Origin: Thelonectria olida
Taxonomy: Eukaryota > Ascomycota > Sordariomycetes > Hypocreales > Nectriaceae
Reading direction: 5' to 3'
DNA: 64,000 nucleotides
Assembly: GCA_020736575.1 (NCBI GenBank)
Contig: JAGPYM010000004.1
Location: forward strand, 1,426,001 to 1,490,000
A program made the translations under genes and the position numbers. Below the pieces are notes generated by a model. That model saw only the letters and a program-made list of their open reading frames with translations, searched no databases and was not told the origin of the DNA. Shown here piece after piece: positions 10,522 through 21,774 of this stretch; positions within the stretch are counted from its first letter, which is position 1, and each line of letters starts with the position of its first letter.

Positions 10522-13500
10522 ATGTCCGCCTCCGACATCGACCCGGCAAAGGTGCCGCAGGACCCGTACCTCCCACGAGAAGACGTGATCTACGGCCCCA
10601 TCTTCCTCGACTCCGGGGCCTGTCTCTGCGCCCTGCGAAGGCTGCCCGGCAGTCCCTCGTCGAGCTCCGGCGCCTGGCAATGCATCGGGAACCAGTCGCA
10701 GAGCGTGTACGAGGTGACCACGGGGAAGTGGTTCGAATCCTCAAACAAGATCAAGAGCGTCAACCTGAGCTACTACGACGACTCGCACCCGCCAAAGACG
10801 TCGAGCTCGTTTACTTGGGACACAAAGTCGGAGTCTCTGCAGAAGCTGGACAACTCAAAGGACCTGACTGTGTATGACGGGGCGTGCACGGGGAAGAACA
10901 GGACGACCTTTTCGACGACGTGGTACCAGGCCGCGATACAAGCGGCGAAAGATGAGCTGCCCATGGCCGCTACCCCTTGCTGGAGACCCGATGCCATGCC
11001 CATGCAGCTTCAAGGCGTGGACTCGTGGATGGGCGATGGATGCAGAGAAGGCTTCCTATGTATGTTCTTTGTCAGACCCTTAGTGCTCCATACTAATGCT
11101 AATTGTGCTCAGGCGAGAACAACACGGCCAACTCTCTGCCGTTGTTTTGTCCCCCCTTGCTCTCTGTCAAATCTCCAGACTGTCAGGCCAAGTGTGCACC
11201 TTCAAGGGCAGAAACGTCGCCATGGGCCCGTTCGAGCCCGTCGTGTGTCAGCAGGGCTATTACTGTCCCCCCTCTGAGAAAGGCAAGAAGACGGTTCGCT
11301 GCCCGGCTGGATCGTACTGCCAACCGGGTGCTTCGACGCCGACCCCTTGCAGCGTTGGCAGCAGGTGTCCCGAGGGTTCGTCGTATCAGCTGTTCCTGAT
11401 CCCCATCATTGTTCTCATCCTCGTCGACTTCCTCATGTTGATTGGCATCTTCATCATCAAGTTCCGGAACCGGTTCAAGGCGAGCTCGAGGGGTCATCTC
11501 GGCCCGTTAAAGAATAGCAAGGGCATGAGTGGTGTCTCTGCGACTGTTACGGGCTACAAGCCGCTTGACGACGGGACTGATCAGGAAATGGTTCCCATGA
11601 ACTCGACGTACGCGCCATATTCACAGGACGCCTGGACCGGCTTCGAAGCTGCCTTTGACATGGTCGGCCACGGCCACGACGATCGGAACAAGGCAGAGGC
11701 GACACTCTCTCCGCATCTGAGGGCCTTTATCGAGTCGATGAGAAAGGCCACCGAGGCCACCAACTTTGGCCTGTCGTTTGGATACCAGGATCTCGTCTTC
11801 CACCCCAAAGGCAGCCCCAGGCCGATTCTCCAAAACGTCACGGGATCCATCGAGCGCGGCCAGCTCGTCGCCGTCATGGGAGGTTCGGGAGCGGGCAAGT
11901 CGACCTTTGTCAACGTCCTGATGGGCAAGACGAACAATACCGGCGGCCTCGTCTCGGTCAACAACGTCCCCGGCAAGATGAAGAGGTACAAGAAGCTGAC
12001 GGGCTACGTGCCCCAGGACGACATTGTGCTGCCCGAACTGACCGTCTACGAGAACATTGTGCACTCTGCTCGGGTTCGACTGCCTCGCACATGGTCGGAG
12101 TCCGACGTCAGATCCCATGTTGACTCCGTCATCGACTGCCTCGAACTATCGCACGTGCGAGACTCTCTGGTTGGAAGCGTTGGAAAGCCCGTCATCAGCG
12201 GCGGACAGAGGAAACGAGTCAGCATCGGCATGGAGCTGGCTGCGGCGCCCATGGCCATCTTCCTCGACGAACCGACCAGCGGGCTTGATGCCACAGCGGC
12301 CTCGTCCATCATGCGAACGCTCAAGGCCATTGCAAGGCTCGGCATCTCCATCATCGTCATCATCCATCAGCCGCGAGCCGAGATCTTCGAACTCTTCGAC
12401 AACTTGATTCTGCTCGGAAACGGCCAGACAATCTACGAAGGCCCCCAGGCCCAAGCCACGCCCTACTTCGAGAGCGTGGGCTTCCACTTCCCCGAGCACA
12501 GCAACCACGCAGACATCATCACCGACATCATCACCGGCAACGGCCGCGACTACAAGCCCACCGGCGACATCTCCAAGGAGACGCTCATCTCCCACTGGAG
12601 CACGACCCAGCAGTCCAAGCACGACGGGTCCCGCATCACCACGACGGCTTCCATGCTGGGCGGCAGCTCCATGCACAAGGCCATCAAGAAGCGCGGCGCC
12701 CCGCATCTCAAACAGATGTGGCTCTGTCTCGAGCGAGCTGTCCTCCAGCAGTACCGCACCAAGGGCGCCTTCTTCGCCGAGATGGGCCTCGCGACCCTCG
12801 CCGGCGGACTCCTTGGCTTGGCCGAGAACCCCAAGAAGGGCGTGCTCTTCGTCGGCCTGTACAACGAGCCCTACGGCGTCTTGTCCACGGCCATGGACTT
12901 CAAGTCGGCGCCCGAGCTGGCTCTCCTCATGGCCATATCCATCGGCCTTGTCGCCGGCGCCCCTGGCGTCAAGATCTTCTCCGAGGAGATGCTGCTGCAC
13001 AAGCGAGAAGCCGAGGCCGGCCACTCGCGCATCTCGTACTTCCTCGCAAAGGTCGTCTCCGTGCTCCCGCGCATGACGCTGGCCTGTCTGCACTTTACCA
13101 CCATGGTGCTCATCCTCGCCACGCCCATCATCGACTGGGGCCTCGCCTTCCTCGCCAACCTGCTGTACTTTTACTGCATCTACGGCCTGGCGAGCGTCAT
13201 CAGCATGGTGGTCCGCAGGGAGGACGCGCCGCTGTTCGCGACCATGATCAGCTTGATTGTCGGCATCCTCTCGGGCGCGGCGCCGCCGCTGTCGCAGGTC
13301 AAGACGTGGCACGTCGAATGGCTCTGGCGCGCGTCGCCAGGTACGTGGCTCGCCGAGCTGTACTTTGGCCAGCTCGTGGCGCCGTTTGACTATCTCTTCA
13401 ACGTCGAAGCTGCGACGACGGTTACGGGATTCCATCTGGACTGGAAGTGGCTGAACATTGGCGTCATGGCGGCCATTGGGACTGTGTATCGAGTGATTGC

Positions 13501-13543
13501 CTATGTTGGCATGATTTTTGCGCATAGGTTGCGACGAGGATGA
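10522..13543 (+). CDS. ABCG-type transporter with Cys-rich N-terminal ectodomain (Adp1-like); contains a 1-nt frameshift
   Basis: Exon 1 is 10522-11059 and exon 2 is 11113-13543, with a clean intron (GTATGT...GCTCAG, branch CTAAT). In exon 2 the frame from the splice site (ENNTANSLPLFCPP) runs into a C6 tract at 11151-11156, after which the conserved reading (ALCQISRLSGQVCTFKG) is one frame away. One extra C would give a continuous 989-residue protein. Layout: Cys-rich extracellular region with N-glycosylation sites, a membrane helix (LFLIPIIVLILVDFLMLIGI), then a nucleotide-binding domain with Walker A GGSGAGKSTF, signature SGGQRKR and Walker B AIFLDEPTSGLD. It ends with a C-terminal ABC2-type membrane domain of about 5-6 helices. 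This order matches yeast Adp1-like half transporters; the substrate is unknown. The called start at 10522 leaves an ectodomain without a signal peptide, which is odd. The frameshift is more likely an assembly error than gene death, because the remaining 800 residues are fully open and conserved. Confidence 0.85.
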
Positions 13544-13747
13544 GTAGCGAGCCAGTATGGGTTTACATAGATAGACATCATGATCACTTTGTAATGAAAG
13601 ACGCACGCACCAGGATTCTTCCATTTCGCATAGTGAATTAAGCATAGCTAACACCAGGTGATATCAAGTAGATTCAAGCGCAACCCTCAACAACCAAACC
13701 AAAAAGACGTCGTGCCCTCAGCAGACCAAGTCTCCTTCATCCCGTCC

Positions 13748-14378
13748 TCACGCCTCAACCTTATTAAGTCTGCCGTTGGTAACATCGTAAACGTAGCCAG
13801 TGATGGGCACATCCTTAACCAAGGCACTCTTCCTCAAGACGGCAATATCATCGCGGACGCTCTGCTCCAGGTCCGAGAACTGCAAGAAGGCGATGTGGTC
13901 CGCATCCTCGCCCAGCTCCTTTCGGATCTTGGTCTTGATGTCCGAGTCTGAGAAGGTGAGCATGCCGCAGTCCGTCTTTCCCCCATGGTCAGCCTGCGAA
14001 GGAACACGCCTGGGAGACGTGACTTACATGATGCACAATGACAATCTCCTGCGTGCCAAGGAGCTGCTGCGAGATGACGACCGAACGCAGCGCGTCGACA
14101 GCTCGGCCGCCGGCGTTGCGGATGACATGGGCGTCTCCTTCGCTCAGGCCGAGGATCTTTGCGGGATCGAGGCGAGCGTCCATGCACACGAGAGCGATGA
14201 CCTTGCTGCACACCACCATGACCGTATCAGCCACACACGGCCCGCATATTGAGTAAGACTAGGAGTAGGTAGCAAGGCCTTACCGTCCCGGTGGCAGAGG
14301 CAAGCGGCCTTTATCAAACGAGGCGGCGTATTTCTCATTCGCGGCTTCAAACTCGGGGGCGACGGAGATGTGAGACAT
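13748..14378 (-). CDS. Beta-class carbonic anhydrase, 166 aa
   Basis: Three exons on the minus strand: 14378-14284, 14205-14028 and 13975-13748, totalling 501 nt with all junctions in phase. The last intron has a GCTGAC branch point 14 nt before its AAAG acceptor. The enzyme interconverts CO2 and bicarbonate. The zinc ligands of the beta class are visible as C39 (CMDAR), H91 and C94 (HHTDCG), together with the Asp41-Arg43 dyad. The motif [20 protein letters not shown] is typical of the short beta-CA clade, and the length fits it (about 160-170 residues). No mitochondrial presequence or signal peptide is evident, so a cytosolic location is likely. It is convergent with the ABC transporter, with about 200 nt between stop codons. 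Confidence 0.93.
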
Positions 14379-14831
14379 GGTTGAAGAGATGCAATTCCTT
14401 GTGAATTCTGCTCAGGCTCAAATCTTTTGAATTCCTTATTCCACGGCCCTGGGCCTCTTTATGTAAGTGAGCGACTTCGTCTTGTCCCTCGGACGTCAAA
14501 TGCTTTTAGGAATAGTTGATCATCCCAAGTTGCGGGGTTTCACCCAATGGCGAGAGCGCTATCAATCGCCATTTCAGCCGTTTCTTCTGTCAGAGCCGAC
14601 ACGTCACTGCTGTTATACTGCCATGTCTCAAAGGAGGGATTTCCTAGTATCGTCCTGGCCAGAGTAGCGCCTTTTTGTATCGCCATGGCTTTGATATCGT
14701 GTTTGTAGTTGGCTGGGAGGTTATCTGGCAAGATGGTGTCATTTATAGGGCTTCCGGAATGGTGCATTGCCGAGTGACTGCATGAACTATTGGGGGAATT
14801 TGTTTTGACAATCAATACTACGGTTCGGCAT

Positions 14832-14870
14832 TCGCATGCTGGCACTCGCATGCTGGCACTCGCATGCTGG
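14832..14870. repeat. 14-bp tandem repeat, 2.8 copies
   Basis: The unit TCGCATGCTGGCAC occurs at 14832-14845 and 14846-14859, then as a partial copy at 14860-14870. Each copy carries the palindrome GCATGC. It lies in non-coding sequence. Confidence 0.9.
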
Positions 14871-15291
14871 TATTCGCTCTCATGTAAAGCAATTCTTCGA
14901 AGGCAGGGCCACGAGCTGCCGGCCGGGTGGGGCCGAAGTCTCCGGGATGCCGTGTCCGGATCGGTCCCGAATTTAATTGGCGATTTGCCGTCCAATCGTA
15001 GAGGCCTTTGTAGTTATATCAAATTGGCGTGCTTAAATCACGGTCCGACATATACTGAACATAGCCCGGCCCTCTGTGGGATCAAATGGACTGCATAACT
15101 CGATTCGCAGGGAGAGAATCGCAAGTGGTGAAATGAAAGGTCACTTTCCTTGGCTTGACTGGACATTGCACGAGGGAGGTCGACCTTTGTTAGTCACCTC
15201 ATCCTCCTTCTTTGAGCATCGTTTGTTTCCAGCAAGCGTCAAAATAAAGTATTCGTACGCGCCCAAGAAACAGTGAAACCATGGAAAGGAT

Positions 15292-15486
15292 TCAAAAAGC
15301 AACCTCAAACGGAAAAGGGTTCTCCTCCACTGCGAATACTACACCATAAAACAAAGAAATGGAGCACGAGAATGCGACATGTCCCACCTCCGGACGCCCC
15401 ATGACGAATTTGTCCATCAATTGTCGCGGCCCCCAGCAACAGAGCGAACAGACGCTGGCCACTACAGTCGCAGCAATGACAGACAT
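15292..15486 (-). CDS. Weak candidate: small hydrophobic protein, 64 aa
   Basis: A complete ATG-to-stop frame on the minus strand encodes a 64-residue peptide. It has an N-terminal hydrophobic, Cys-containing stretch (IAATVVASVCSLCCW) and a second one (VAFSCSISLFYGVVFAV), so it could be a two-pass small membrane protein. The opposite strand also has a 70-codon frame (15359-15571) of low-complexity hydrophilic composition. I recognise no family and see no supporting splice structure. It may be chance and is kept only because of its hydrophobic pattern. Confidence 0.15.
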   Translation of the reverse strand: MSVIAATVVASVCSLCCWGPRQLMDKFVMGRPEVGHVAFSCSISLFYGVVFAVEENPFPFEVAF

Positions 15487-17681
15487 TGACGGAGATGGTC
15501 AAACGCGAAAGGCGGAGAGAAACGAGGACGCGCAGGCTGAGCGTTTCAAGAGGGCATCCTTGCGCGTCTGAGAGCTGAAAAGCTGGGCGCGCATTGACGA
15601 GGTGCAACGGCTTCGTTCGATGGAGGGGGAAAAGGATTGAGCATAACTAGTTTAGTTTAATGATTCCTAATTATGTCGAGTTCTGGACCTCGATGGGACT
15701 TGGACCATCAGTCTCCGCAAATTAGCCAATCTTTGAGCGGACAGATAGGGCCGCCATCCATCGAGCAAGCATTTCGTTAGTCCTGAGCCGGACTCTGAAT
15801 ACTGTCGACAACGGCTGGTTGCTACTGCCTGCGCGGCTCGTGTGTCTCTTTGGTCTCGCCCACACCATCGATCGGGAAGTGCCACAACTTCTCTAACTTG
15901 AGCCTTGTTAACACGAAAACTAGCGCGTCGTTGGGTTTGACGGCACGCTAAAAGCAAACGGGCTCGTTCCTAGTTGATGACCTTCTCTGCCCTTGAATTC
16001 GGGAATCGGCCGTGTCAGCCTGTTTCCGTCAGTGTCACTCGCTCATCATCTCCCCACAACCAACATGCCCCCCAATAGCAGAGTCACGACACTCACGACA
16101 AAGGCAATGCATCCTGGTCAAAGTGTCAAAGGCCATCTCTTGGGACTCGTGTGTATGGTACGTCAGCGGTGGAGAAGAGGGCCCCAGCATCTGGGAATGG
16201 ATCCTCATGCCACAGCAGTTGGGCCATTGTCGTCCAGTCGTTGCTGGGTCGTCGTCGCAAGCGTCGCAGGTGGTTGCGGGAACCAACATCATACTACTGT
16301 ACGGAATCATGTCAGTTGCAGCAGCGGCGGTCAAGACGACAAGATGGCAAGATGGGTCTCAAGGTCCCACGCCAGGGCCATGTGAGAAGATGCTGTTGAA
16401 AGACGGCATGGCGTCAAGCAACAAGCAAGCAGCCCAGCCGTGAATGGCACACACGAGCAGCAAGAGACATGCAGCAAGCAATCAAAGTGTTGGATTAGCC
16501 CAGTCCCCTAAAAAAGAGAACAACTTCACCAAGTTGGTGCTAGAGCCCCCATCCGTGGATCCCAGACGGTGGTCGTCGCGGGTCCAGACTGTTGGTGACC
16601 CCCCTGGACAAGTTGGAAAGGCTGTGCCGCTACCGCGGGCGGACTAACCGGGCCACTGCAACCACAGCTTCGCCAAGAAGGCATTGGTTGAAGGATTCTG
16701 AGGATGAGGTCAATGGCGGGCGGGCGAACCGGTCGTGGCGTTTTTGAGGGGGATTCGGGGAGGGGGGATGACTCGGGAAGAATCGAAAGAAAGAAGTAAA
16801 AAAAAGCCTCGACCTCAGGAAGCTTCATTGGACAGGGCTTCGTCCTTTGGTGGCGTTGGCGTCTTATCACACGATGACAAAGTCGTTGGTTCTGTCTTTG
16901 TTCCCACACACACTGCAGACGTTGGGCACGTTCGGAGTCGGTTCCCCGGACAAGGGCTGAGAAGGCCATTGACATGACAGAAGAAGAGTTGGCCGTTCAA
17001 AGAGGAGCCTTGCCTGCCAGCCCGGTGGGAGGGGCCTTGGGAGGGGCCTTGGAGGAGAGCCCAGCGGAGAACTAACGTCTTCTGGACGCTTACCCCCTGC
17101 TTGGGGCATAGGCTCGAGCCCCCTGTTGATCTGTCTGTCGGAATACGGTAGGGCTTTGAGGTTGACTTACTCCGTAGTATAAACATGCTGCCAGTTGTTG
17201 GGCAGCTGACGAGGGGAGAGATGGGCCATGATGATTAGCAGGCATACTATTCGTAGGCATGTACGAATATGTACAAAGTACTCGATGGGCGACGCGCACA
17301 CAACCGGACAGATGCTCGGCCTTCGCAGACGGGCGCCCGCCGTCAATATGCAACTCGAGACTCAAAGCGGGCGGATGGATGGCGCGTCGGAACGTGTTGG
17401 AGGGGTGGTGAAGGTGGTGTAAAGTGGTAGAGTGGGTGGTCGAAGGCAACGTCTTGGCCAGATAAGGGACTGATAAACGACGGGCAGCCAGAGAGGCAAA
17501 AGACGTGATTTGGCATGCATGCGTCTTTCGGAGTTAGCAGAGCAACCGGTGAAGTTTTTTCACTCGTTTTCTTGATTCATCCATAATCACGCAGATGCTG
17601 AAGAGAAAAAGGCCAAGAAGTGAGAGACATGGGGACAAGGGTCAGGAGGGAAGGGGAGCCTGGGAGGGAAGGAACGGGGCC

Positions 17682-17716
17682 GGAGAGGAGAGGAGAGGAG
17701 AGGAGAGGAGAGAGAG
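17682..17716. repeat. (GGAGA)n purine microsatellite
   Basis: Six or so tandem copies of GGAGA/GAGAG between 17682 and 17716, within a purine-rich stretch beginning near 17640. This is a simple-sequence repeat that could form an H-DNA-type structure. It is non-coding. Confidence 0.9.
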
Positions 17717-18763
17717 AAGGAGCTCGGCGACAATTGGATCCCGACAGAGTGGTTGCTTTTTGGCAATTGATCCAACCTCTTTCGCGGAAGAGGGCGATAG
17801 CGATCCGGGGCTGAGGTATGGCGTGTTTAATGAAGTGTCAACTCCTCCGTACTGTACGAGTAGTTACCTGTAGTTGCCTGGTAGGTAGGTAGATAGGACC
17901 GGATAGGTTGTCGACTGGGGGTGACTGTCTGTCATTGAACAGGTTGCTCTTGTCCCATCATGATGAACCCGTCTCTCTCATCAACATGCCCTCTGACAGG
18001 AAATACACCAGCTGAGGAGGGTTGAGAGGACCCTATTCCCACCTCGGGTTGGTTGCCCATCCACGAACGGGATGGGGCCCTCACCTCACCCCGACAGAGA
18101 CAACATGTTGCCGCTAACGACGGAATCGCTAGTTTAAAAACCAGAGACAGGGATGGCCCAAGTCGGTCGCAGACGCCTGGAACTGCAGCTGGAGCTGGAA
18201 CAAGACACTTTATGAAGACAGGGATTTCCGCTCCCGCAGCTTCATCTTCCCCATTTTGAATCATCCCAAAAAGAACGCTGCGACCACCAAAAACGTCCTG
18301 GGTCGCATCTCTCTCCCTCTCTCCCTCTCCATTCGGACTCCTGCTCGAAAGAGGGTGTTTTGTTTGAAGTGATGCTTGCTCTGACGACCGTCTACTTTTA
18401 ACATCTTCAGCTCCAGCTCCATCTCCATCTTCTCTCTCCCCTCCTCATCCTCCTCTCAACAACATCTTTACCTTCCTCTACTTCTCTCTATTGCTCTATA
18501 ATTATCTCTCTATACTCTATCGTCTTTATTACAGTCTGCTCCATTCCTTGCTACTCGTCTTCTGTTTCTTTTTGATACCCCATCCCCCTCCAGCTCGCGT
18601 TACGAACAACAACGCCCGTCCTTTGGAGGCTGGATTCCTCTCTCTGCTCTGCTCGGCTCGATATCGAATTCAACTCTCGGCTCGACACAGTTATACAGCT
18701 CTTACCAACTATTTCTAATCGCATTCATTCCCTTTCATCACTCGCAACATATCCTCCGCAAAC

Positions 18764-20288
18764 ATGGAAGGCTCTCACACCATGGCCATCCGCGAGCTCG
18801 ACCTCAGCGCCTGGCATCCCAACCCTCTCGTCAATCGAGTCAACGCCGTTCCCGGACTCAAAACCAGCGCAGGTAAGACTTTGCTCTCTTTCCCTTTCCT
18901 CTCCTTTCCTCTCTTCAATTTTCTCTCTTTCATGCGCCGCTCCATAAACACGGACATTCGCATACGAATAACCCTGGAACCCTGGCATCAGTCATTATTA
19001 CCCGAGCCTTTTTTTTTCTTCCCCGTCGTCTTTGTTACCTAGGCCACCGGAACAAATTTATCAAGCCCCTGGTCATCAGCTCGCTTACAAGTGGGCACGA
19101 GCTTTTCAACGTCGACTTTGTGGCAAGGGCCCTGGGCGTCATCAAAGTGGTGCGCATTGGGCGGCTGAAGCCCAATTCAGCTTGAGCCTCGAGGGGACCG
19201 AGGTCGTGTGCCATTTGAGCGTGGAGGTTCTTAGTGGTGATGGTGGTGGATAGCCTCGTCGGGCTTACACCACCTCCAACAGCAACCACCAAACTTTCCT
19301 TGCTATGCCAGATGCAATGCACAGCTGCAACACCAGAAAAATGTAAACTCTTTGCTAATTCTCATCTACAGCCTTCTTCACCTTCCTCCGCGCAAACCTC
19401 GTCCTCCATTCCGCCATGACCGCGGCAACCGAGACCCCGCGACTCGACCCCACCAACCCATTCGCCTCCATCATCGCACCCTCGCTCTCCCCCTTTGACG
19501 CCTTCTCCTCCGTCGATGCCACGGCCGCCCTCTTCGACCTGGACGACGACACCAACAATGACATTCCCCCGCTCTCCCTCGAAGTCCTCGAGTCCCGCCG
19601 GGACAAGGTCGAGGGCCTGCGTCTCGTCGCAGACTCAATCGCTCAGATGAGCCAGCGAGCCTCCCTCTCCCTCGTCTTCCACCCCATCTGCCTCGCCGGC
19701 TTGTCCGCCGCACTCGCCGCTGCTTATCGCCTCGGGTTCGTCTCCTCCTTCGACGCCGGTCTCTCCATGACCGTCTCGTGCGGTGTCTTCATGACGTACC
19801 TCATGGGCATTCGCTATATGACCACCGGCTACGTCTCCCTCGCCGAACGCCTGCGCTGGGCCTGGCTGCTTCGCGCTGACGACGGCGAGGAGGATACCCT
19901 GCTCGCCGCCCGCTACAACGATGAGATCATCGGCTCGCTCGTTCTCCGCCTTGAGCCCAGCCCATCCGCCCACTCCCTTGCCTTCTCCGCCAAGCGCAAG
20001 AACCGCAGCAACTCGCTGCGAGGGGGCAAGGGCATCATCCGCGCATGGACAACGAGCCTACACTACCGCGGCAAGGGCGTCGGCAAGGATCTTCTACACG
20101 AGGCCGTTCGTGTGACCCGGGAGCGCTGCGGGCGGGACGCCGAGGTCGGGTTCGCCCAGGAGCACGCCAACAGCGCCATGCTGCTTCCCGAGATGTTCAA
20201 CGCCCAGTTCCGCCGGGACGAGATCCGGGCTACCAAGGCTCTGAACGATGTGCTGGTTGATTACGAGCTTATCAAGAAGAGGAGGTAA
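18764..20288 (+). CDS. GNAT-family N-acetyltransferase with two membrane segments, 341 aa (or 290 aa from 19416)
   Basis: The preferred model has exon 1 at 18764-18872 and exon 2 at 19372-20288, joined by a 499-nt intron. The donor is GTAAGA, and the acceptor CTACAG is preceded by GCTAAT. The join is exactly in frame with the downstream ATG at 19416, giving 341 residues. Translation from 19416 alone gives 290 residues. The protein has a hydrophilic N-terminus, two hydrophobic segments (HPICLAGLSAALAAAYRLGF and a second one around MTVSCGVFMTYLMGIRYM), and then a GNAT fold. The acetyl-CoA-binding motif A is visible as YRGKGVGKDLLHEAV. GNAT enzymes transfer acetyl groups from acetyl-CoA to amines; the substrate here is unknown, and the domain is probably tethered to a membrane. 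A different acceptor inside the intron (19041-19042) would instead yield an unrelated 83-residue product. It is convergent with the H4 variant gene. Confidence 0.75.
19043..19185 (+). other. Possible alternative exon giving an 83-aa product
   Basis: Splicing the same donor (18873) to the acceptor TTACCTAG (19041-19042), which follows a strong pyrimidine tract, adds 143 nt in frame and ends at TGA 19183-19185. The resulting 83-residue protein carries motifs such as KFIKPLVISSLTSGHELFN. No clear donor exists to continue from here to the acetyltransferase exon. It could be a real short isoform, a regulatory exon that blocks acetyltransferase production, or a chance frame. A 48-codon open stretch is not statistically remarkable. 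Confidence 0.3.
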
Positions 20289-21055
20289 ATGCGAAGAAAC
20301 AGTGAGCAGCAATTGACGCAAGAAAAATGGACAAAAAAGAAAACTCTCCAAAGAATAAAGATAATGCAAAAAAAGAAAAAAGAAACAAAAAAAAAGGGAG
20401 GCAAGAAAGCATACAGGATATGAAGAAGATGAAAAAGATGAAGAAAGAGATGATGGCGAGTGTTGAAAGAATGGCTGCCTATAAGAGGGCAAGTAATGGA
20501 AGGATGATGCGGCGCGTTTTTGCATATTACCACTTATACTTTCACTTTGAGATACCCAAGATACCAGATACCTTTCGTTTACAGACATCGTAATTCATTC
20601 GGGTCATGACTTTCATGATCACAAGCTCAATTTCAGTTTGCTAAGCCAGTCCCCCCATCGTTCCATGTGATTTCGATGTTTGCCAACCCCCATGACTGCG
20701 GGACATCTGCCAATATAGCAGTCACGGCTTCAGTTCAAACTCCTTCCAACTCTCAAAGTATCTTTCATGTGTTGCCCTGCCTTCCATCGACAAACCTGAT
20801 CATTGATACATATATAAATCCTTCGAAAAACGCAATGTCGCAAACCAAGATACCACAAAACGTGATACCACAACGCTCAGGTGGCCAAGTTCGTAATTCG
20901 TACACACTCCTACGCGTCGAACCAACGAAATAAAGGTCGACAATGCGAGGCAAGTCTCATCGTCAGGTGTAAAATCGACCGCCTGCAAGGGCTCCAGAAT
21001 GGTGCTCAGTTATAACCCCGGGTTGCGGGGTGGCCCATCATCATTCTTCGTTTTC
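20289..21055. other. Convergent 3' region between acetyltransferase and H4 variant
   Basis: A-rich sequence just after 20289, with many AAAAAGAAA tracts to about 20460, looks like 3' UTR and polyadenylation territory of the acetyltransferase gene. The rest should be the 3' UTR of the minus-strand histone variant. No gene is seen. Confidence 0.6.
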
Positions 21056-21774
21056 TTATCCTCGTGTTTCGTGATCAAAACCATAGATCGGTCGACCGAT
21101 CCGTCGCAGCGCATGAATGACCTATCATGAAGTTAGCTATCTCTCAAGACTGATGAAACATGGTTCCAGCCAGCATACGTCATTAACAGTGACCGTCTTA
21201 GCTTTGCGGTGCTCCACGTATATGATGCAGTCCTTCAGGATCTTCTCGATGATTAGCATAAGCTCATAAATAGCAACGATGATGATAACATACAGTCTCA
21301 AGCCTGGCTTTGAGAGCCGCCCGGGCTTCATCATAAATGGAGGCTGAGATCCGCTTGACACCACCACGGCGAGCGAGGCGTCTGTCTCATTGTTAGTATT
21401 CCCTATTTCGTACTTATTCATGTGATAGATAGCAATAGGGCCGAGATAGAAGCCGCCAGGATGAGACTTATCCCAGTAATTTGCGATAAGAAGACGGGTT
21501 GTGTGGTCGGTATGCAGTATCGGCCATCCCTCCACTCACCTCACAGCTGGTTTAGCTATTCGCACAGTTAGGGAGAATTCTTCATCTCGAGATCAAGCTT
21601 CAACGTACTAACACCATGAATAGAATCCCGAATCATTTTCCTATGAGCCATATCGTCAGCACCCGAAAGCACGTTGCGTCACGTAAACTGCATCGTGTGT
21701 TACCTCTGTCGCTTCTTACCAGCACCACCCATTGTGGTCTTCCCGCCCACCCTTCCAGCTCCCGTCCTGGCCAT
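21056..21774 (-). CDS. Divergent histone H4 variant, 111 aa, five introns
   Basis: Six minus-strand exons: 21774-21704, 21640-21609, 21555-21540, 21381-21294, 21241-21179 and 21121-21056. Together they total 336 nt with every junction GT-AG and in phase; exon 3 is only 16 nt. The product aligns with H4 from end to end: [55 protein letters not shown] and [14 protein letters not shown] match the H4 fold helices. The N-terminal tail is about four residues longer. By my alignment it lacks the equivalents of H4 K5, K8 and K12 but keeps those of K16 and K20 (variant K21 and K25, counting Met). The C-terminus extends to FDHETRG. Canonical fungal H4 genes have few introns and nearly invariant protein sequence, so this is a paralogous variant; an H4 variant is known in Neurospora. 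Its role in chromatin is unknown. No H3 partner gene is adjacent. Confidence 0.9.

Larger units (their letters stand above)
14379..18763. other. 4.4-kb gene-poor interval
   Basis: No gene could be supported. It holds a 14-bp triplication at 14832-14870, a purine microsatellite at 17682-17716, and from about 18290 a strongly pyrimidine-rich segment that is the leader of the acetyltransferase gene. A 64-codon minus-strand ATG frame at 15292-15486 encodes two hydrophobic stretches and is listed separately as a weak candidate. Open frames around 16000-17200 occur on both strands without domain content. Confidence 0.55.

Noticed and set aside
12146..13654. 502-codon minus-strand open frame opposite the ABC transporter
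   Set aside because: It is the antisense shadow of the conserved NBD and membrane domain. It is Arg/Gly/Glu/Asp-rich with no domain, and arises from GC3-rich codon use on the sense strand.
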